Source of the DNA: an uncultured Pontibacter sp.
Lineage (GTDB): Bacteria; Bacteroidota; Bacteroidia; Cytophagales; Hymenobacteraceae
Length of the DNA stretch: 64,000 nt
Assembly: GCF_947492645.1 (NCBI RefSeq)
Contig: NZ_CANLMZ010000012.1
Location: 27,220-91,219 of the forward strand
Direction of reading: 5' to 3'
The translations under genes were made by a program, and so were the position numbers. Under the pieces are notes generated by a model that was not told where the DNA came from, did not search any database, and was given only the letters and a program-made list of their open reading frames with translations. Position 1 is the stretch's first letter. Each line of letters begins with the position of its first letter. This document shows positions 26,554 through 35,432 of this stretch, one piece after another.

Positions 26554-29367
26554 CTATTTACTTAAGTATAGATTACGCTCTGAGTATACTTTGGTAAAGT
26601 AATCATCCTGCAGGTCATCAATAAAGTATATAGCCTCACCCGTTGATTTCATCTCTGGGCCAAGCTCCTTGTTTACTTCCGGGAACTTGTTGTAAGAGAA
26701 TACCGGCACCTTAATCGCATAACCACTCTTGTAAGGACTAAAGTTAAAGTCTTTCACTTTTGCATGCCCAAGCATGATTTTAGTAGCGTAGTTGATGTAT
26801 GGCTCACGGTACGCTTTGGCAATGAACGGGAATGTACGCGATGCACGAGGATTTGCCTCAATAATGTATACTATCTCATCTTTGATGGCGAACTGTATGT
26901 TGATCACACCAACTGTGTTCAGGGCAACCGCTATTTTCTTAGTGTGCTCTTCGATCTGGCGCATTACGTTTTCGCTCAAGTCGAATGGAGGCAACACGGC
27001 GTAAGAATCTCCGGAGTGGATACCGGCCGGCTCAATGTGCTCCATGATACCGCAGATATAAACATCCTCTCCGTCGCAAATGGCGTCTGCTTCAGCTTCT
27101 ATGGCATTATCCAGGAAGTGGTCGAGTAGCACCTTATTACCCGGATGGTCTTTCAGCAGGTCGATTACGTGGGCCTCCAGCTCCTTATTGTTGATCACGA
27201 TCTTCATGTTCTGCCCACCAAGTACATAGCTCGGGCGCACAAGCAGCGGGAACTTCAATTCCTTGCTCAGCTCCAGCGCCTCCTCGGCTGTCTCGATCAC
27301 GGCAAACGGTGGATAAGGTATACCCAAATCGCGCAGCAACGATGAGAACGAACCGCGGTCCTCGGCAAGATCAAGTGCCTGGTAGCTTGTACCCATCACT
27401 TTTATGCCGTAACGGTCTAGTTTTTCGGCCAGCTTCAGGGCTGTTTGGCCACCCAGCTGCACAATTACACCTTCCGGCTTCTCATGAAGTATGATTTCGT
27501 AGATGTGCTCCCAGAATACCGGCTCAAAGTATAGTTTATCCGAAATATCGAAGTCTGTACTTACAGTTTCAGGGTTGCAGTTGATCATGATGGTTTCGTA
27601 GCCGCACTCTTTTGCAGCCAACACACCATGTACGCAGCTGTAGTCGAACTCAATACCCTGCCCGATCCTGTTTGGACCAGAACCTAGTACAACTACTTTT
27701 TTCTTATCTGAAACAATGCTCTCGTTTTCGCCCTCGTAGGTGCTGTAATAGTATGGCGTGCTGGCTTCGAACTCTGCCGCGCAGGTATCCACCATCTTGT
27801 ACACGCGGTTTATACCTTTTTCTTTGCGCAGGTTAAACACTTCGCTTTCTCTGCAGCGCAGCAGGTGTGCAATCTGGCGGTCAGCGTAGCCTTTCACTTT
27901 TGCCTCGCGCAGCAGCTCAGTTGGTATGGTAGTCAGGTTGTACTTTTCAATTTCCTTCTCCATCATGTCCAGCTCCTCAATCTGCGCCAGGAACCAAGGG
28001 TCTATCTTGGTCAGGTTTTGGATGGTATTGGTTGGGATACCAATGCGCATGGCATCTTTTATACTGAACAAGCGGTTCCAGCTTGGGTTCTTCAGGCTAT
28101 CGATCAGGTAATTGTAATCTGTTTTTTCTTTGCCGTCAGCGCCAATACCGTTTCGCTTGATCTCTAAGCTCTGGCAAGCCTTCTGCAGCGCCTCCTGGAA
28201 GGTACGGCCAATGCCCATTACCTCACCCACCGACTTCATCTGTAAACCCAATCTGCGATCTACACCCGGGAACTTATCGAAGTTCCAGCGCGGGATCTTC
28301 ACGATCACATAATCCAGAGCCGGCTCAAAGTATGCCGATGTAGTTTTGGTGATGGCGTTTTTCAGCTCGTCCAGGTTATAACCTATGGCCAGTTTGGCAG
28401 CGATTTTTGCAATTGGGTAACCTGTTGCCTTGGAGGCCAGGGCTGATGAGCGGGAAACACGCGGATTGATTTCGATGGCGATGATCGTGTCATCTTCAGG
28501 GCTAACCGAGAACTGCACGTTACAGCCACCTGCAAACTGCCCGATGCCATTCATCATCTTGATGGCCAGGTCGCGCATTTTCTGGTACACGGTGTCTGGC
28601 AGCGTCATGGCAGGAGCCACGGTAATAGAGTCGCCGGTATGGATGCCCATCGGATCAAAGTTCTCGATAGAGCAGATGATGATCACGTTGCCCAGGTTGT
28701 CGCGAAGCAGCTCCAGTTCATACTCTTTCCAGCCAAGTATACTTTGCTCGATAAGCACTTCGTGTGTTGGTGATGCGTGCAGGCCACGTGTAAGGGCAGC
28801 GTCGAACTCATCAGGCGTATTTACAAAACCGCCACCTGTACCGCCTAGTGTAAACGAGGGGCGAATTACCAGCGGGAAACCGATTTCCTGAGCAATCTCC
28901 TTGCCCTGCAGAAACGATGTGGCTGTCTCGCCTTTACAAACGTTCACGTCCAGCTCCAGCATTTTCAGGCGGAACTGCTCACGGTCTTCTGTTGTCTCAA
29001 TGGCTTTGATGTCAACGCCTATAATGCGTACGCCGTATTTCTGCCAAATACCTGCTTTATCGCACTCAATGGCCAGGTTAAGAGCGGTTTGCCCACCCAT
29101 TGTTGGTAGTACTGCATCAATCTTATGCTTTTCTAAGATCTCTACAATGTACTTCTTCTCCAAAGGCTTCAGGTATACATTGTCCGCTGTTACCGGGTCC
29201 GTCATGATAGTGGCCGGGTTGGAGTTGATCAAGGTAACCTCGATGCCCTCTTCTCTTAAGGAGCGGGCAGCCTGAGAGCCTGAATAGTCGAATTCGCAAG
29301 CCTGACCAATTACAATAGGCCCAGAGCCTATGATCAGTACAGATTTAATGGAGGTGTCTTTAGGCAT
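26554..29367 (-). CDS. carB: Carbamoyl-phosphate synthase large subunit, without the C-terminal allosteric domain
   Basis: A 937-residue CarB, which makes carbamoyl phosphate from ammonia, bicarbonate and two ATP for pyrimidines and arginine. Both ATP-grasp halves are complete; the second starts at about residue 555 (KKVVVLGSGPNRIGQGIEFDY). The protein stops soon after MKSTGEAIYF. The E. coli enzyme (1073 residues) continues there into a methylglyoxal-synthase-like domain that binds UMP and ornithine. That domain is absent, and no remnant lies downstream, where a terminator begins at once. The gene stands apart from carA and has a good promoter of its own. Confidence 0.96.
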   Translation of the reverse strand: MPKDTSIKSVLIIGSGPIVIGQACEFDYSGSQAARSLREEGIEVTLINSNPATIMTDPVTADNVYLKPLEKKYIVEILEKHKIDAVLPTMGGQTALNLAIECDKAGIWQKYGVRIIGVDIKAIETTEDREQFRLKMLELDVNVCKGETATSFLQGKEIAQEIGFPLVIRPSFTLGGTGGGFVNTPDEFDAALTRGLHASPTHEVLIEQSILGWKEYELELLRDNLGNVIIICSIENFDPMGIHTGDSITVAPAMTLPDTVYQKMRDLAIKMMNGIGQFAGGCNVQFSVSPEDDTIIAIEINPRVSRSSALASKATGYPIAKIAAKLAIGYNLDELKNAITKTTSAYFEPALDYVIVKIPRWNFDKFPGVDRRLGLQMKSVGEVMGIGRTFQEALQKACQSLEIKRNGIGADGKEKTDYNYLIDSLKNPSWNRLFSIKDAMRIGIPTNTIQNLTKIDPWFLAQIEELDMMEKEIEKYNLTTIPTELLREAKVKGYADRQIAHLLRCRESEVFNLRKEKGINRVYKMVDTCAAEFEASTPYYYSTYEGENESIVSDKKKVVVLGSGPNRIGQGIEFDYSCVHGVLAAKECGYETIMINCNPETVSTDFDISDKLYFEPVFWEHIYEIILHEKPEGVIVQLGGQTALKLAEKLDRYGIKVMGTSYQALDLAEDRGSFSSLLRDLGIPYPPFAVIETAEEALELSKELKFPLLVRPSYVLGGQNMKIVINNKELEAHVIDLLKDHPGNKVLLDHFLDNAIEAEADAICDGEDVYICGIMEHIEPAGIHSGDSYAVLPPFDLSENVMRQIEEHTKKIAVALNTVGVINIQFAIKDEIVYIIEANPRASRTFPFIAKAYREPYINYATKIMLGHAKVKDFNFSPYKSGYAIKVPVFSYNKFPEVNKELGPEMKSTGEAIYFIDDLQDDYFTKVYSERNLYLSK

Positions 29368-29389
29368 GGTATGGTATGTATAAATTGCC

Positions 29390-29421
29390 CAAAGTTAGCC
29401 TAAAATGTTGGGGCTCGCAAA
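29390..29421 (-). promoter_or_regulatory. carB promoter
   Basis: On the minus strand TTTG (29418-29421) and TAACTTTG (29390-29397) are 20 bases apart, a full match to the Bacteroidota consensus. The ATG lies 22 bases past the -7 box, so the leader is short. Confidence 0.75.
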
Positions 29422-29495
29422 AGGAAAGCCGCTAAACATGATTTTTTTTCAAATCGGGCAATCTCCCTTCCCCTTCGTTAAAATCATGCTCCCGG

Positions 29496-29696
29496 CTAAT
29501 CGCCCTCCTCCAGTATAAAAAGCTCGTTTACGGTAATACCAAAGTATGCCGACATTTTAAGCGACAGTAGCGTGGAGGGCAGGTATTTATTTTTCTCGAT
29601 GGCGTTGATGGTTTGGCGCGTAACCCCCAGCACCTCGGCAAGCTGCTCCTGTGTGATGTCTTTTTTGGCCCGCTCTACTTTAATATTATTCCTCAT
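29496..29696 (-). CDS. XRE-family helix-turn-helix regulator
   Basis: A 66-residue DNA-binding protein, almost only an HTH domain: TQEQLAEVLGVTRQTINAIEKNKY, with the recognition helix SRQTI-like. This is the short Cro/C1 type. The ATG at 29696 lies inside the last codons of the upstream membrane-protein gene (11-base overlap), so the two are translated together. Such pairs often control their own operon or a membrane-linked process. The target is unknown. Confidence 0.88.
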   Translation of the reverse strand: MRNNIKVERAKKDITQEQLAEVLGVTRQTINAIEKNKYLPSTLLSLKMSAYFGITVNELFILEEGD

Positions 29697-30159
29697 CTGC
29701 TTCCAGGGCCTTGCGGGTTCGGTATAGGTTGTATTTAAAAGATAGGTAGGTATAGAGCAAAAGTAAAAACAGCGCTCCGAGCATGCCGCCTGCATCGGGC
29801 ATTCCTATACTTTTTCCTCTTATTAAAGCCATTATACTACCAAAGACTGGCAACCACAGTATAGCCATGATCAGGAAAAAGACACCACTTACAAAAGCTT
29901 TGTAGCGCAGGTTCTGCACCATTTCGTCTTCCTGCTTCTCTTCCGAAAAAACAAGTAATGCCATCCCGATTATGATAGGGTAATACACCATCGCATCATT
30001 CCATTTATCAAAAAAAGATATGGAATTTGTGATCAAGCCTGTAGTTTTTAATAAATAAACTATACCTGCTACTACAGGCAAACCTGCTATCAGCACCCAT
30101 TTGCCTGTTTGCTTGTATTTGTAAGGCAGCAATCTTACATGATAAAGCTGGTCTTCCAT
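29686..30159 (-). CDS. Membrane protein co-encoded with an XRE regulator
   Basis: A 157-residue protein with about four hydrophobic segments in two pairs (WVLIAGLPVVAGIVYLL, AMVYYPIIIGMALLVF, FVSGVFFLIMAILWLPVF, MLGALFLLLLYTYLSF). ATG at 30159 (MEDQLYHV) is used; the upstream frame to 30213 runs through the probable promoter. It is in one operon with the HTH gene. Similar HTH/four-helix pairs are common in Firmicutes and Bacteroidota, without assigned function. Confidence 0.75.
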   Translation of the reverse strand: MEDQLYHVRLLPYKYKQTGKWVLIAGLPVVAGIVYLLKTTGLITNSISFFDKWNDAMVYYPIIIGMALLVFSEEKQEDEMVQNLRYKAFVSGVFFLIMAILWLPVFGSIMALIRGKSIGMPDAGGMLGALFLLLLYTYLSFKYNLYRTRKALEADEE

Positions 30160-30188
30160 AAATGTTCGGTTTGTATAGTTAACGTTAC

Positions 30189-30196
30189 CAAATGTA
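30189..30196 (-). promoter_or_regulatory. Possible -7 box of the XRE/membrane-protein operon
   Basis: TACATTTG on the minus strand fits TAnnTTTG. A TTTG lies only 14 bases upstream, so the -33 spacing is poor. The palindrome TAACGTTA between the box and the ATG could be an operator for the XRE protein; this is a guess. Confidence 0.35.
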
Positions 30197-30347
30197 AAAT
30201 ATATTATACACAAAGAAAGTTATTATTTACATAAAGTAAAAATTTTAGTGCTGCAAGTATAAAAATATTGCTTGCAATTAAACTTACATGTACAAACAAT
30301 GCCGCAACATTGAGAGTAGACTAAGTATAACTTAAGCAATTACTAAA

Positions 30348-30581
30348 ATGGAAAATCCACAAGATGATATCATCACAAACGCTGCTGAAGGCAAACGCTT
30401 ACCAGATGAGAACCCAGAGCCTTTGGAGGGGGTGAAGAAAGACGAGGTAGAAACCAAGCCTGTAAACATTGTAGATAACGAGCATGAAGGCAAGGAAGAA
30501 GCAGGCAACATAGCAGCCAAAGAAGAGAAAGATACCCGCGAACTGGACGGCAGCAACGCCAACAACATGAGAACAAAATAA
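30348..30581 (+). CDS. Small acidic hydrophilic protein, unknown
   Basis: A 77-residue protein without signal or membrane segment, about one third Asp/Glu, with Lys pairs (GKEEAGNIAAKEEKDTRE). It looks disordered, as stress-related hydrophilins do. It has its own terminator and no operon partners. No family is recognised; coding status rests on ORF length, a hairpin terminator right after it and an even composition. Confidence 0.55.
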   Translation: MENPQDDIITNAAEGKRLPDENPEPLEGVKKDEVETKPVNIVDNEHEGKEEAGNIAAKEEKDTRELDGSNANNMRTK

Positions 30582-30599
30582 ATTCATCTCCCCTTTTAA

Positions 30600-30627
30600 C
30601 AAAGCCATCTTTACACAGATGGCTTTG
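30600..30627 (+). terminator. Terminator after the small acidic protein gene
   Basis: An 11-bp stem, CAAAGCCATCT (30600-30610) with AGATGGCTTTG (30617-30627), with a six-base loop and a TGTTT tail. Confidence 0.75.
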
Positions 30628-30780
30628 CTGTTTAAACAAGCATTAAGAAACATAGCAAGAGCCACTTAAAAAAGCTTCTGAACAACTCGATTTTATATGA
30701 ACTTTATCATTTAAAACTTTGATTATTAGAGAATAATAGTTAACATTACTATATGTAACTGCACCCTTAAACCCTGCCCA

Positions 30781-31182
30781 ATGGTATGTTTTGATTCAAA
30801 ATATTTGCGCGTCGAGCTTTATGAAGGACCTAACATTTTGGTATCACAGTGGTATGACAAATGCACTAGCGAACAATACAGAGAGGCTCTATTAAAATTC
30901 AACTCTTACATCAGGTTGTACAATGTACCTTACGCCATAGCAGACAGGCGCCTGATCTCTGAATTATCTGATGAGGACACAGACTGGACGCTGAATAATT
31001 TCCTGGAACTGTTCGTGCAGCTGCCTTTAAAGCGGTACGCCGTTCTAAACTCCTTCGACGAGGCTGCTGCCGGTCATCTCAAAAGATTTCTAAACGATAA
31101 ACATCACCCCATTCCGTTTGAGGTACAGGAGTTCGAAGATCTTACCTCGGCCTATGATTGGTTGGTTTCTGTAGAAGCTTAG
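30781..31182 (+). CDS. Conserved hypothetical protein, STAS-like build
   Basis: A 133-residue cytoplasmic protein. Its alternating beta and helix pattern (LRVELYEGPNILVSQWYDKC, EQYREALLKF, VPYAIADRRLISELS, KRYAVLNSFDEAAAGHLKRF) recalls the STAS/SpoIIAA-like fold. No conserved phospho-Ser/Thr site is clear. The match is by pattern only. It stands alone on its strand. Confidence 0.65.
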   Translation: MVCFDSKYLRVELYEGPNILVSQWYDKCTSEQYREALLKFNSYIRLYNVPYAIADRRLISELSDEDTDWTLNNFLELFVQLPLKRYAVLNSFDEAAAGHLKRFLNDKHHPIPFEVQEFEDLTSAYDWLVSVEA

Positions 31183-31449
31183 CTCCGGTTATCAGGTCTT
31201 TTCACTTTGTTTTGGCTTCTCCCTCCTGCAGGCACAGGTGCCATTGCATTAGCGTACTTTAAAACCCAGCTTTCTATAGCTGCGACTTCCCAAAGCGTTG
31301 CTGCCCATACTTGTAAGTTAGCTGTACAGATACGCAAGCCCCTCCTTTGGCAGCTTTACCCGGATCTGTTTATACTTTAAATTTGATTTCCGGGCTACAA
31401 GTAATAAAAGGCATTCCTTATATTACGCTTCTGATATCATCAAAACTTT

Positions 31450-32796
31450 ATGCTTTATACTTTACTGAGGCTTATTTACAAAATTGGCCTCCAGGTGTTC
31501 TTCAGGAAATTTGAGGTACGCAACCGCCACCTCATCCCCAAGCAAGGTCCTTTGCTGGTAGTATCTAACCACCCCAACACTTTCATGGACCCAATCGTGA
31601 CGGCATCGTTGCTGGAGCAGCCTGTGTTTTTTATTGCCAAGAGCACCGTGTTTGGAGGCAAAGTACAGAATTGGATGCTGCGCAAAATGCACCTGATACC
31701 TATAAACCGCCGCGAAGACAATCCTGACCAGGCCATTAGCAACGACGAAGCTTTTGCAGCAAGCTTTGAGGCCTTAAAGCAAAAGAAAACCATACTTATT
31801 TTTCCGGAGGGCAACAGCTTTAACCAACGCCGCTTACGCAAGCTAAAAACTGGCACGGCCCGAATTGCGCTGGGCGTAGAAGCCGAAAACATGCATACAC
31901 TTGGTCTTAAAATCTTGCCTGTCGGATTAAATTACGCTGCCCCTACACGTTTCCGGAGCAATGTGTTTGTAAACATTGGCGAGCCTATAAATGTGGCTGA
32001 TTATGCCGTCCTTTTTCAGGAACATGCCCAGGATGCCGTGCTTGCCTTAACCAATGAGATGAAGGAGCAGATGGAAAAGCTTATCATCCATACACCAACC
32101 GACGAAGAGGACGAACTGGCAAAGCAAGTGGAAGAGCTGTATAAAGCGCAGATTGCAGCAACGGCCCCGGCTACCGCCCCTCCCCACGAGCATGACTTTA
32201 TACTTACAAAGGCAATTGTTAAAAGTATAAATTACTTTAGCCAGGCTGCCCCTGCACGTGTAGCCGCACTAAAACAAAATATAAATGTATACATGTTGCA
32301 GCTAAAGCGGCTCCGCCTGCAGGATGCCATACTGGGCAAGGGCCATGATGCTATCATCCGCCACAGCGTTATCAACTTGTTGTACCTGGTACTTGGCTTT
32401 CCGGTGTATGTGTTTGGCTTACTGCACAATTACCTGCCCTACATTATACCATCTAAGGTGGCACGGGCCGCTACAAAAGAAGAGGAGTGGTACGCCCCCA
32501 TTATGCTTACTACAGGTATTTTTACGTTTCCGCTGTTTTACGCCCTGGAGGTGTGGCTGGTGGCAAAGTTCTTGGCCCCTGGGGCACCATGGCTGCTTTT
32601 ATACTTGCTAAGCTTACCCCTAAGCGGCTTTTTTACGCTTGCCTACTGGAACGGTGTGCTGCAAACGCAAGAGCATTGGCTGCTGCTGCGCCTGTTCTTT
32701 AAAAGGCAAGATATAGTGAATGACCTACGGGAGCAACGCAAAGCCATCATAGCTGAACTGGAGCAAGCCAGGCAGGAGTATTTGCAGAAAAACTAG
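31450..32796 (+). CDS. 1-acyl-glycerol-3-phosphate acyltransferase-like (PlsC family) protein
   Basis: A 448-residue protein. The N-terminal half is a PlsC-type acyltransferase with NHPNTFMDP at the catalytic His-Asp site (five residues between His and Asp, as in a known subgroup), the substrate-site motif FPEGNSF and LKTGTARIA. These enzymes transfer acyl groups to glycerol phosphates in membrane lipid synthesis. The C-terminal part adds three to four hydrophobic segments (about residues 300-420) and a charged tail. This is longer than the usual 250 residues. The exact acceptor is unknown. Confidence 0.85.
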   Translation: MLYTLLRLIYKIGLQVFFRKFEVRNRHLIPKQGPLLVVSNHPNTFMDPIVTASLLEQPVFFIAKSTVFGGKVQNWMLRKMHLIPINRREDNPDQAISNDEAFAASFEALKQKKTILIFPEGNSFNQRRLRKLKTGTARIALGVEAENMHTLGLKILPVGLNYAAPTRFRSNVFVNIGEPINVADYAVLFQEHAQDAVLALTNEMKEQMEKLIIHTPTDEEDELAKQVEELYKAQIAATAPATAPPHEHDFILTKAIVKSINYFSQAAPARVAALKQNINVYMLQLKRLRLQDAILGKGHDAIIRHSVINLLYLVLGFPVYVFGLLHNYLPYIIPSKVARAATKEEEWYAPIMLTTGIFTFPLFYALEVWLVAKFLAPGAPWLLLYLLSLPLSGFFTLAYWNGVLQTQEHWLLLRLFFKRQDIVNDLREQRKAIIAELEQARQEYLQKN

Positions 32797-32999
32797 AGTG
32801 CGCATTACGCAAACCAGACATTTTTGCACACTATTTTACATAGTAATTTGGTATATAAATACCAGATTATACCCTGTTTACTTAAAACAAGTCTTTATCC
32901 GAACGCTATTTAGCCGTAAAATCCCACCGTTTTTGAATATAGCTCGTAAAAGTTCTAGACTAAACAAACTAATACAATTTTAATTTGAACTTAAACGCT

Positions 33000-33443
33000 A
33001 TGAAACACAACTTTTTGAATTACTGCGCATCGTCTTTTGTTGCGGCCGCTCTTTTATTTGGCTGCTCCAGTACCGATACAACTACAGATACCAACGGTAC
33101 AGATACTACTGATGATTACGGTACCACAACTGGTACAACTACAGGCACCACGACCGGAACCACAACTGGCACAACCACGGGAACCACGACTGGTACCACC
33201 GGCACAACAACTGGTATGACTACCGGTACAACAACGGGCACTACTACTGGTACGACTACCGGTACAACCACGGGAACCACGACCGGCACGACGACTGGAA
33301 CTACCACAGGTACAACAGGCACTACTACTGGCATGACAACGGGTACGACGACCGGAACAACAACTGGTACTACAACAGGAACCACGACTGGCACAACAAC
33401 TGGAACTACAACTGGTACAACTACCGGAACTACCACAAACTAG
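33000..33443 (+). CDS. Lipoprotein built of GTTT tetrapeptide repeats
   Basis: A 147-residue protein. The ATG at 33000 gives a signal peptide with lipobox LLFGC, followed by CSSTDTTTDTNGTDTTDDY and then 106 residues made only of Gly, Thr and two Met. The order is six GTTT, then GTT-GTTT-GMTT, seven GTTT, again GTT-GTTT-GMTT, eight GTTT and a final Asn. Thr codons are fully mixed (aca, acc, act, acg), so protein sequence, not DNA, has been kept. A Thr-rich surface chain might be O-glycosylated, as known for some Bacteroidota proteins. Function unknown. Confidence 0.75.
   Translation: MKHNFLNYCASSFVAAALLFGCSSTDTTTDTNGTDTTDDYGTTTGTTTGTTTGTTTGTTTGTTTGTTGTTTGMTTGTTTGTTTGTTTGTTTGTTTGTTTGTTTGTTGTTTGMTTGTTTGTTTGTTTGTTTGTTTGTTTGTTTGTTTN
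33121..33438. repeat. Degenerate 12-base coding repeat with a 9-base slip
   Basis: The DNA of the GTTT tract: about 27 units of pattern GGN-ACN-ACN-ACN, broken twice by the same GTT-GTTT-GMTT insert. Third bases vary from unit to unit. The reverse strand stays open as a VVPV chain, which is only a result of this composition. Confidence 0.85.
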
Positions 33444-33467
33444 CAGCCGGTAAAGTATAATTAGTAT

Positions 33468-33512
33468 AAAAGCAAAAAGGCAAGCTCCACGAGAATTTGC
33501 CTTTTTGCTTTT
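33468..33512 (+). terminator. Terminator of the GTTT lipoprotein gene
   Basis: A perfect 16-bp inverted repeat, AAAAGCAAAAAGGCAA (33468-33483) and its complement (33497-33512), 13-base loop. Two AGTATAA motifs lie just before it. The next gene starts 25 bases further on. Confidence 0.85.
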
Positions 33513-33536
33513 ACTCATTCTTAGCAGGAGCTCCAA

Positions 33537-35051
33537 ATGAAATACCTCGCACTTTACTTCCGCAAAGTTTTTACAGTAGACCTGCGCGCGCTGGCTGTTA
33601 TGCGGATATGGATTGCCGGTATCGTATTAACAGACTTAGCAATCAGGGCAACAGATTTAGAAGCGCATTACTCTAATATGGGTGTGCTGCCGCTGCATGT
33701 GTTGCACAAGCACTTATGGCTGCCCCACTTTTTCTCTTTCCATACTTTAAGCGGCCTTTGGCAGTTCCAGGTGGTGCTGTTTATACTTGCAGCCTTTTTT
33801 GCCTGCTGGATGCTGGTGGGTTATAAAACCCGTATAGCAACCATTGCAAGCTGGCTCCTGCTGATGTCGCTGCAAAACCGCAACCTGCTTATAGGCCAGG
33901 GCGGAGATGACCTGCTTCGGATGCTTTTATTCTGGGGCATGTTTTTACCGTGGGGCCGCCACTATTCTTACGATGCTGCACAAAACCCAAAACTCACACC
34001 CTCCGACAACAGTTATTTAAGCCCGGCCACCGTTGCCTATATTGTGCAGGTTGGGCTGGTATACTTTAGCACGGCACTACTCAAAAACTCACCCGAATGG
34101 ACTACCGAAGGCACAGCACTTTACTATGCCCTTAGCCTGGACCAGATACTGATGCCGGTGGGGCGCCTGATATACCAGTACCCTGACCTGCTGCGCATAC
34201 TCACTTTAACTGCATACTATACCGAGTTGCTGTTACCTTTCCTGCTGCTTATACCGATATACAATAATTTCTTCCGGATGGTGGTGGTGCTGGTGCTGGT
34301 AGGCTTCCATATAAGTATCAGCTTAACGCTATTTGTAGGCCTGTTCTACCTCATCAACATTGCTTCTGTTGCCGGGCTGGTGCCTGGGCCGGTTATGGAT
34401 TGGGTTGATAAACGGTTTCTTACTTCGCTGCGCAGGCCCCGAACCGGGCAATTTAAAAAGCTGTTTGAAAAGCTCAGGCAGCCATCTCCGGTAAGCCTGC
34501 AGGTGCAACTGCGCACACCCCAGCTACCAAAGCACCTCATGCCTCAACTCCGGAACACGTTTGTATCGGTTGCGCTGCTTTACTGCATCTGGTGGAACTT
34601 AAGCGGCACACATCTGGCAATTCCTAAAATCCCGGATAGTAGCCGTTGGTTTGGCTACCTGTTGCGCCTTGACCAGCATTGGGGCATGTTTGCACCCGTT
34701 GTGTTTAAAGACGATGGCTGGTATGTGTTGGAAGGGCAAACAGCCGACGGCAAAAGGATAGACATCAACCAGCAAGGCAAAGAAGTTGATCATGCCAAAC
34801 CTGCCTCTGTTGTATCGCTGTTCAAGAACGACCGCTGGCGCAAATACTCTGAAAATTACCTTTACATTCATAACACCTACGCCAGACCGTATTACTGCAA
34901 TTATTTAGTGCGGCGATGGAATGAGGCTCACCCGCAGCAACAAATATCGCAGCTGGAAGTTGTGTACATGAAAGAGCCATCCTTGCCTGATTACCAGGTT
35001 GCAACCCCCACCAGAGAAGTGCTGTGCAAGTGTGCAAACCTACCCGAGTAG
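33537..35051 (+). CDS. HTTM domain (vitamin K-dependent gamma-carboxylase-like) membrane protein
   Basis: A 504-residue protein with an HTTM domain (about residues 10-290, four paired membrane segments). It begins with LRALAVMRIWIAGIVLTDLAIR and carries the family stretch LLIGQGGDDLLRMLLFWGMFLPWG. A soluble C-terminal part follows (about 340-504), with WFGYLLRLDQHWGMFAPVVFKDDGWYVLEG split across a helix. HTTM proteins share their membrane core with vitamin K-dependent carboxylases, but bacterial members have no proven reaction. The ATG at 33537 is preceded by an AGGAG ribosome-binding site. Confidence 0.9.
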   Translation: MKYLALYFRKVFTVDLRALAVMRIWIAGIVLTDLAIRATDLEAHYSNMGVLPLHVLHKHLWLPHFFSFHTLSGLWQFQVVLFILAAFFACWMLVGYKTRIATIASWLLLMSLQNRNLLIGQGGDDLLRMLLFWGMFLPWGRHYSYDAAQNPKLTPSDNSYLSPATVAYIVQVGLVYFSTALLKNSPEWTTEGTALYYALSLDQILMPVGRLIYQYPDLLRILTLTAYYTELLLPFLLLIPIYNNFFRMVVVLVLVGFHISISLTLFVGLFYLINIASVAGLVPGPVMDWVDKRFLTSLRRPRTGQFKKLFEKLRQPSPVSLQVQLRTPQLPKHLMPQLRNTFVSVALLYCIWWNLSGTHLAIPKIPDSSRWFGYLLRLDQHWGMFAPVVFKDDGWYVLEGQTADGKRIDINQQGKEVDHAKPASVVSLFKNDRWRKYSENYLYIHNTYARPYYCNYLVRRWNEAHPQQQISQLEVVYMKEPSLPDYQVATPTREVLCKCANLPE

Positions 35052-35122
35052 TATAAGCAAGTTCATCAAAAAGAGCTTATACTCCGTAAAAGCAACTAAC
35101 TAACATTTAAACCTGAATTACT

Positions 35123-35362
35123 ATGAGAAGAAGATATGCATTTTTAATGGCCGGGGCATTATTTACCGCAACAGCCATAACCGCTTGCAGCTCCGATAAT
35201 ACAACCGGAGTAGAAACCGACACAACAGAAAACAAAGTAAATGGCATGCAGAACGAGGGCATGGAAGGCATGGATAGTATGGAAGGAGACACGGCTACAG
35301 AAAACATCAGCCCAACAGACACCTCTACTGTGCAGCGCAGCAACACACCCCCAACCATGTAA
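35123..35362 (+). CDS. Small Thr/Asp/Met-rich lipoprotein, unknown
   Basis: A 79-residue protein with a signal peptide and lipobox ITAC, then an acidic, Thr-rich tail with a short Gly-Met repeat (NEGMEGMDSMEGDT). It has the same build as the lipoproteins at 14209, 33000 and 60843: lipobox, short Ser/Thr/Asp stretch, no folded domain. It has its own perfect terminator. Function unknown. Confidence 0.7.
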   Translation: MRRRYAFLMAGALFTATAITACSSDNTTGVETDTTENKVNGMQNEGMEGMDSMEGDTATENISPTDTSTVQRSNTPPTM

Positions 35363-35371
35363 ACTACTAGC

Positions 35372-35425
35372 GTATAAAAAGGCAGGGGCAGGTACTTCTA
35401 AGTACCTGCCCCTGCCTTTTTATAC
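35372..35425. terminator. Shared terminator with GTATAA ends
   Basis: A perfect 26-bp inverted repeat (35372-35397 with 35400-35425) around two bases, between convergent genes. Core GGCAGGGGCAGGTACTT; the outer ends read GTATAAAAAGG and mirror each other. Confidence 0.9.
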
Positions 35426-35432
35426 TTCTGCC

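Noticed and set aside
33116..33436. Minus-strand ORF of VVPV repeats opposite the GTTT lipoprotein
   Set aside because: It is the mirror of a repeat of GGN ACN ACN ACN codons; it has no ribosome-binding site and no signal, while the plus strand has a signal peptide, lipobox and terminator.
33121..33438. Possible CRISPR array
   Set aside because: The repeats are 12 bases, contiguous, without spacers, and in frame with a lipoprotein gene.
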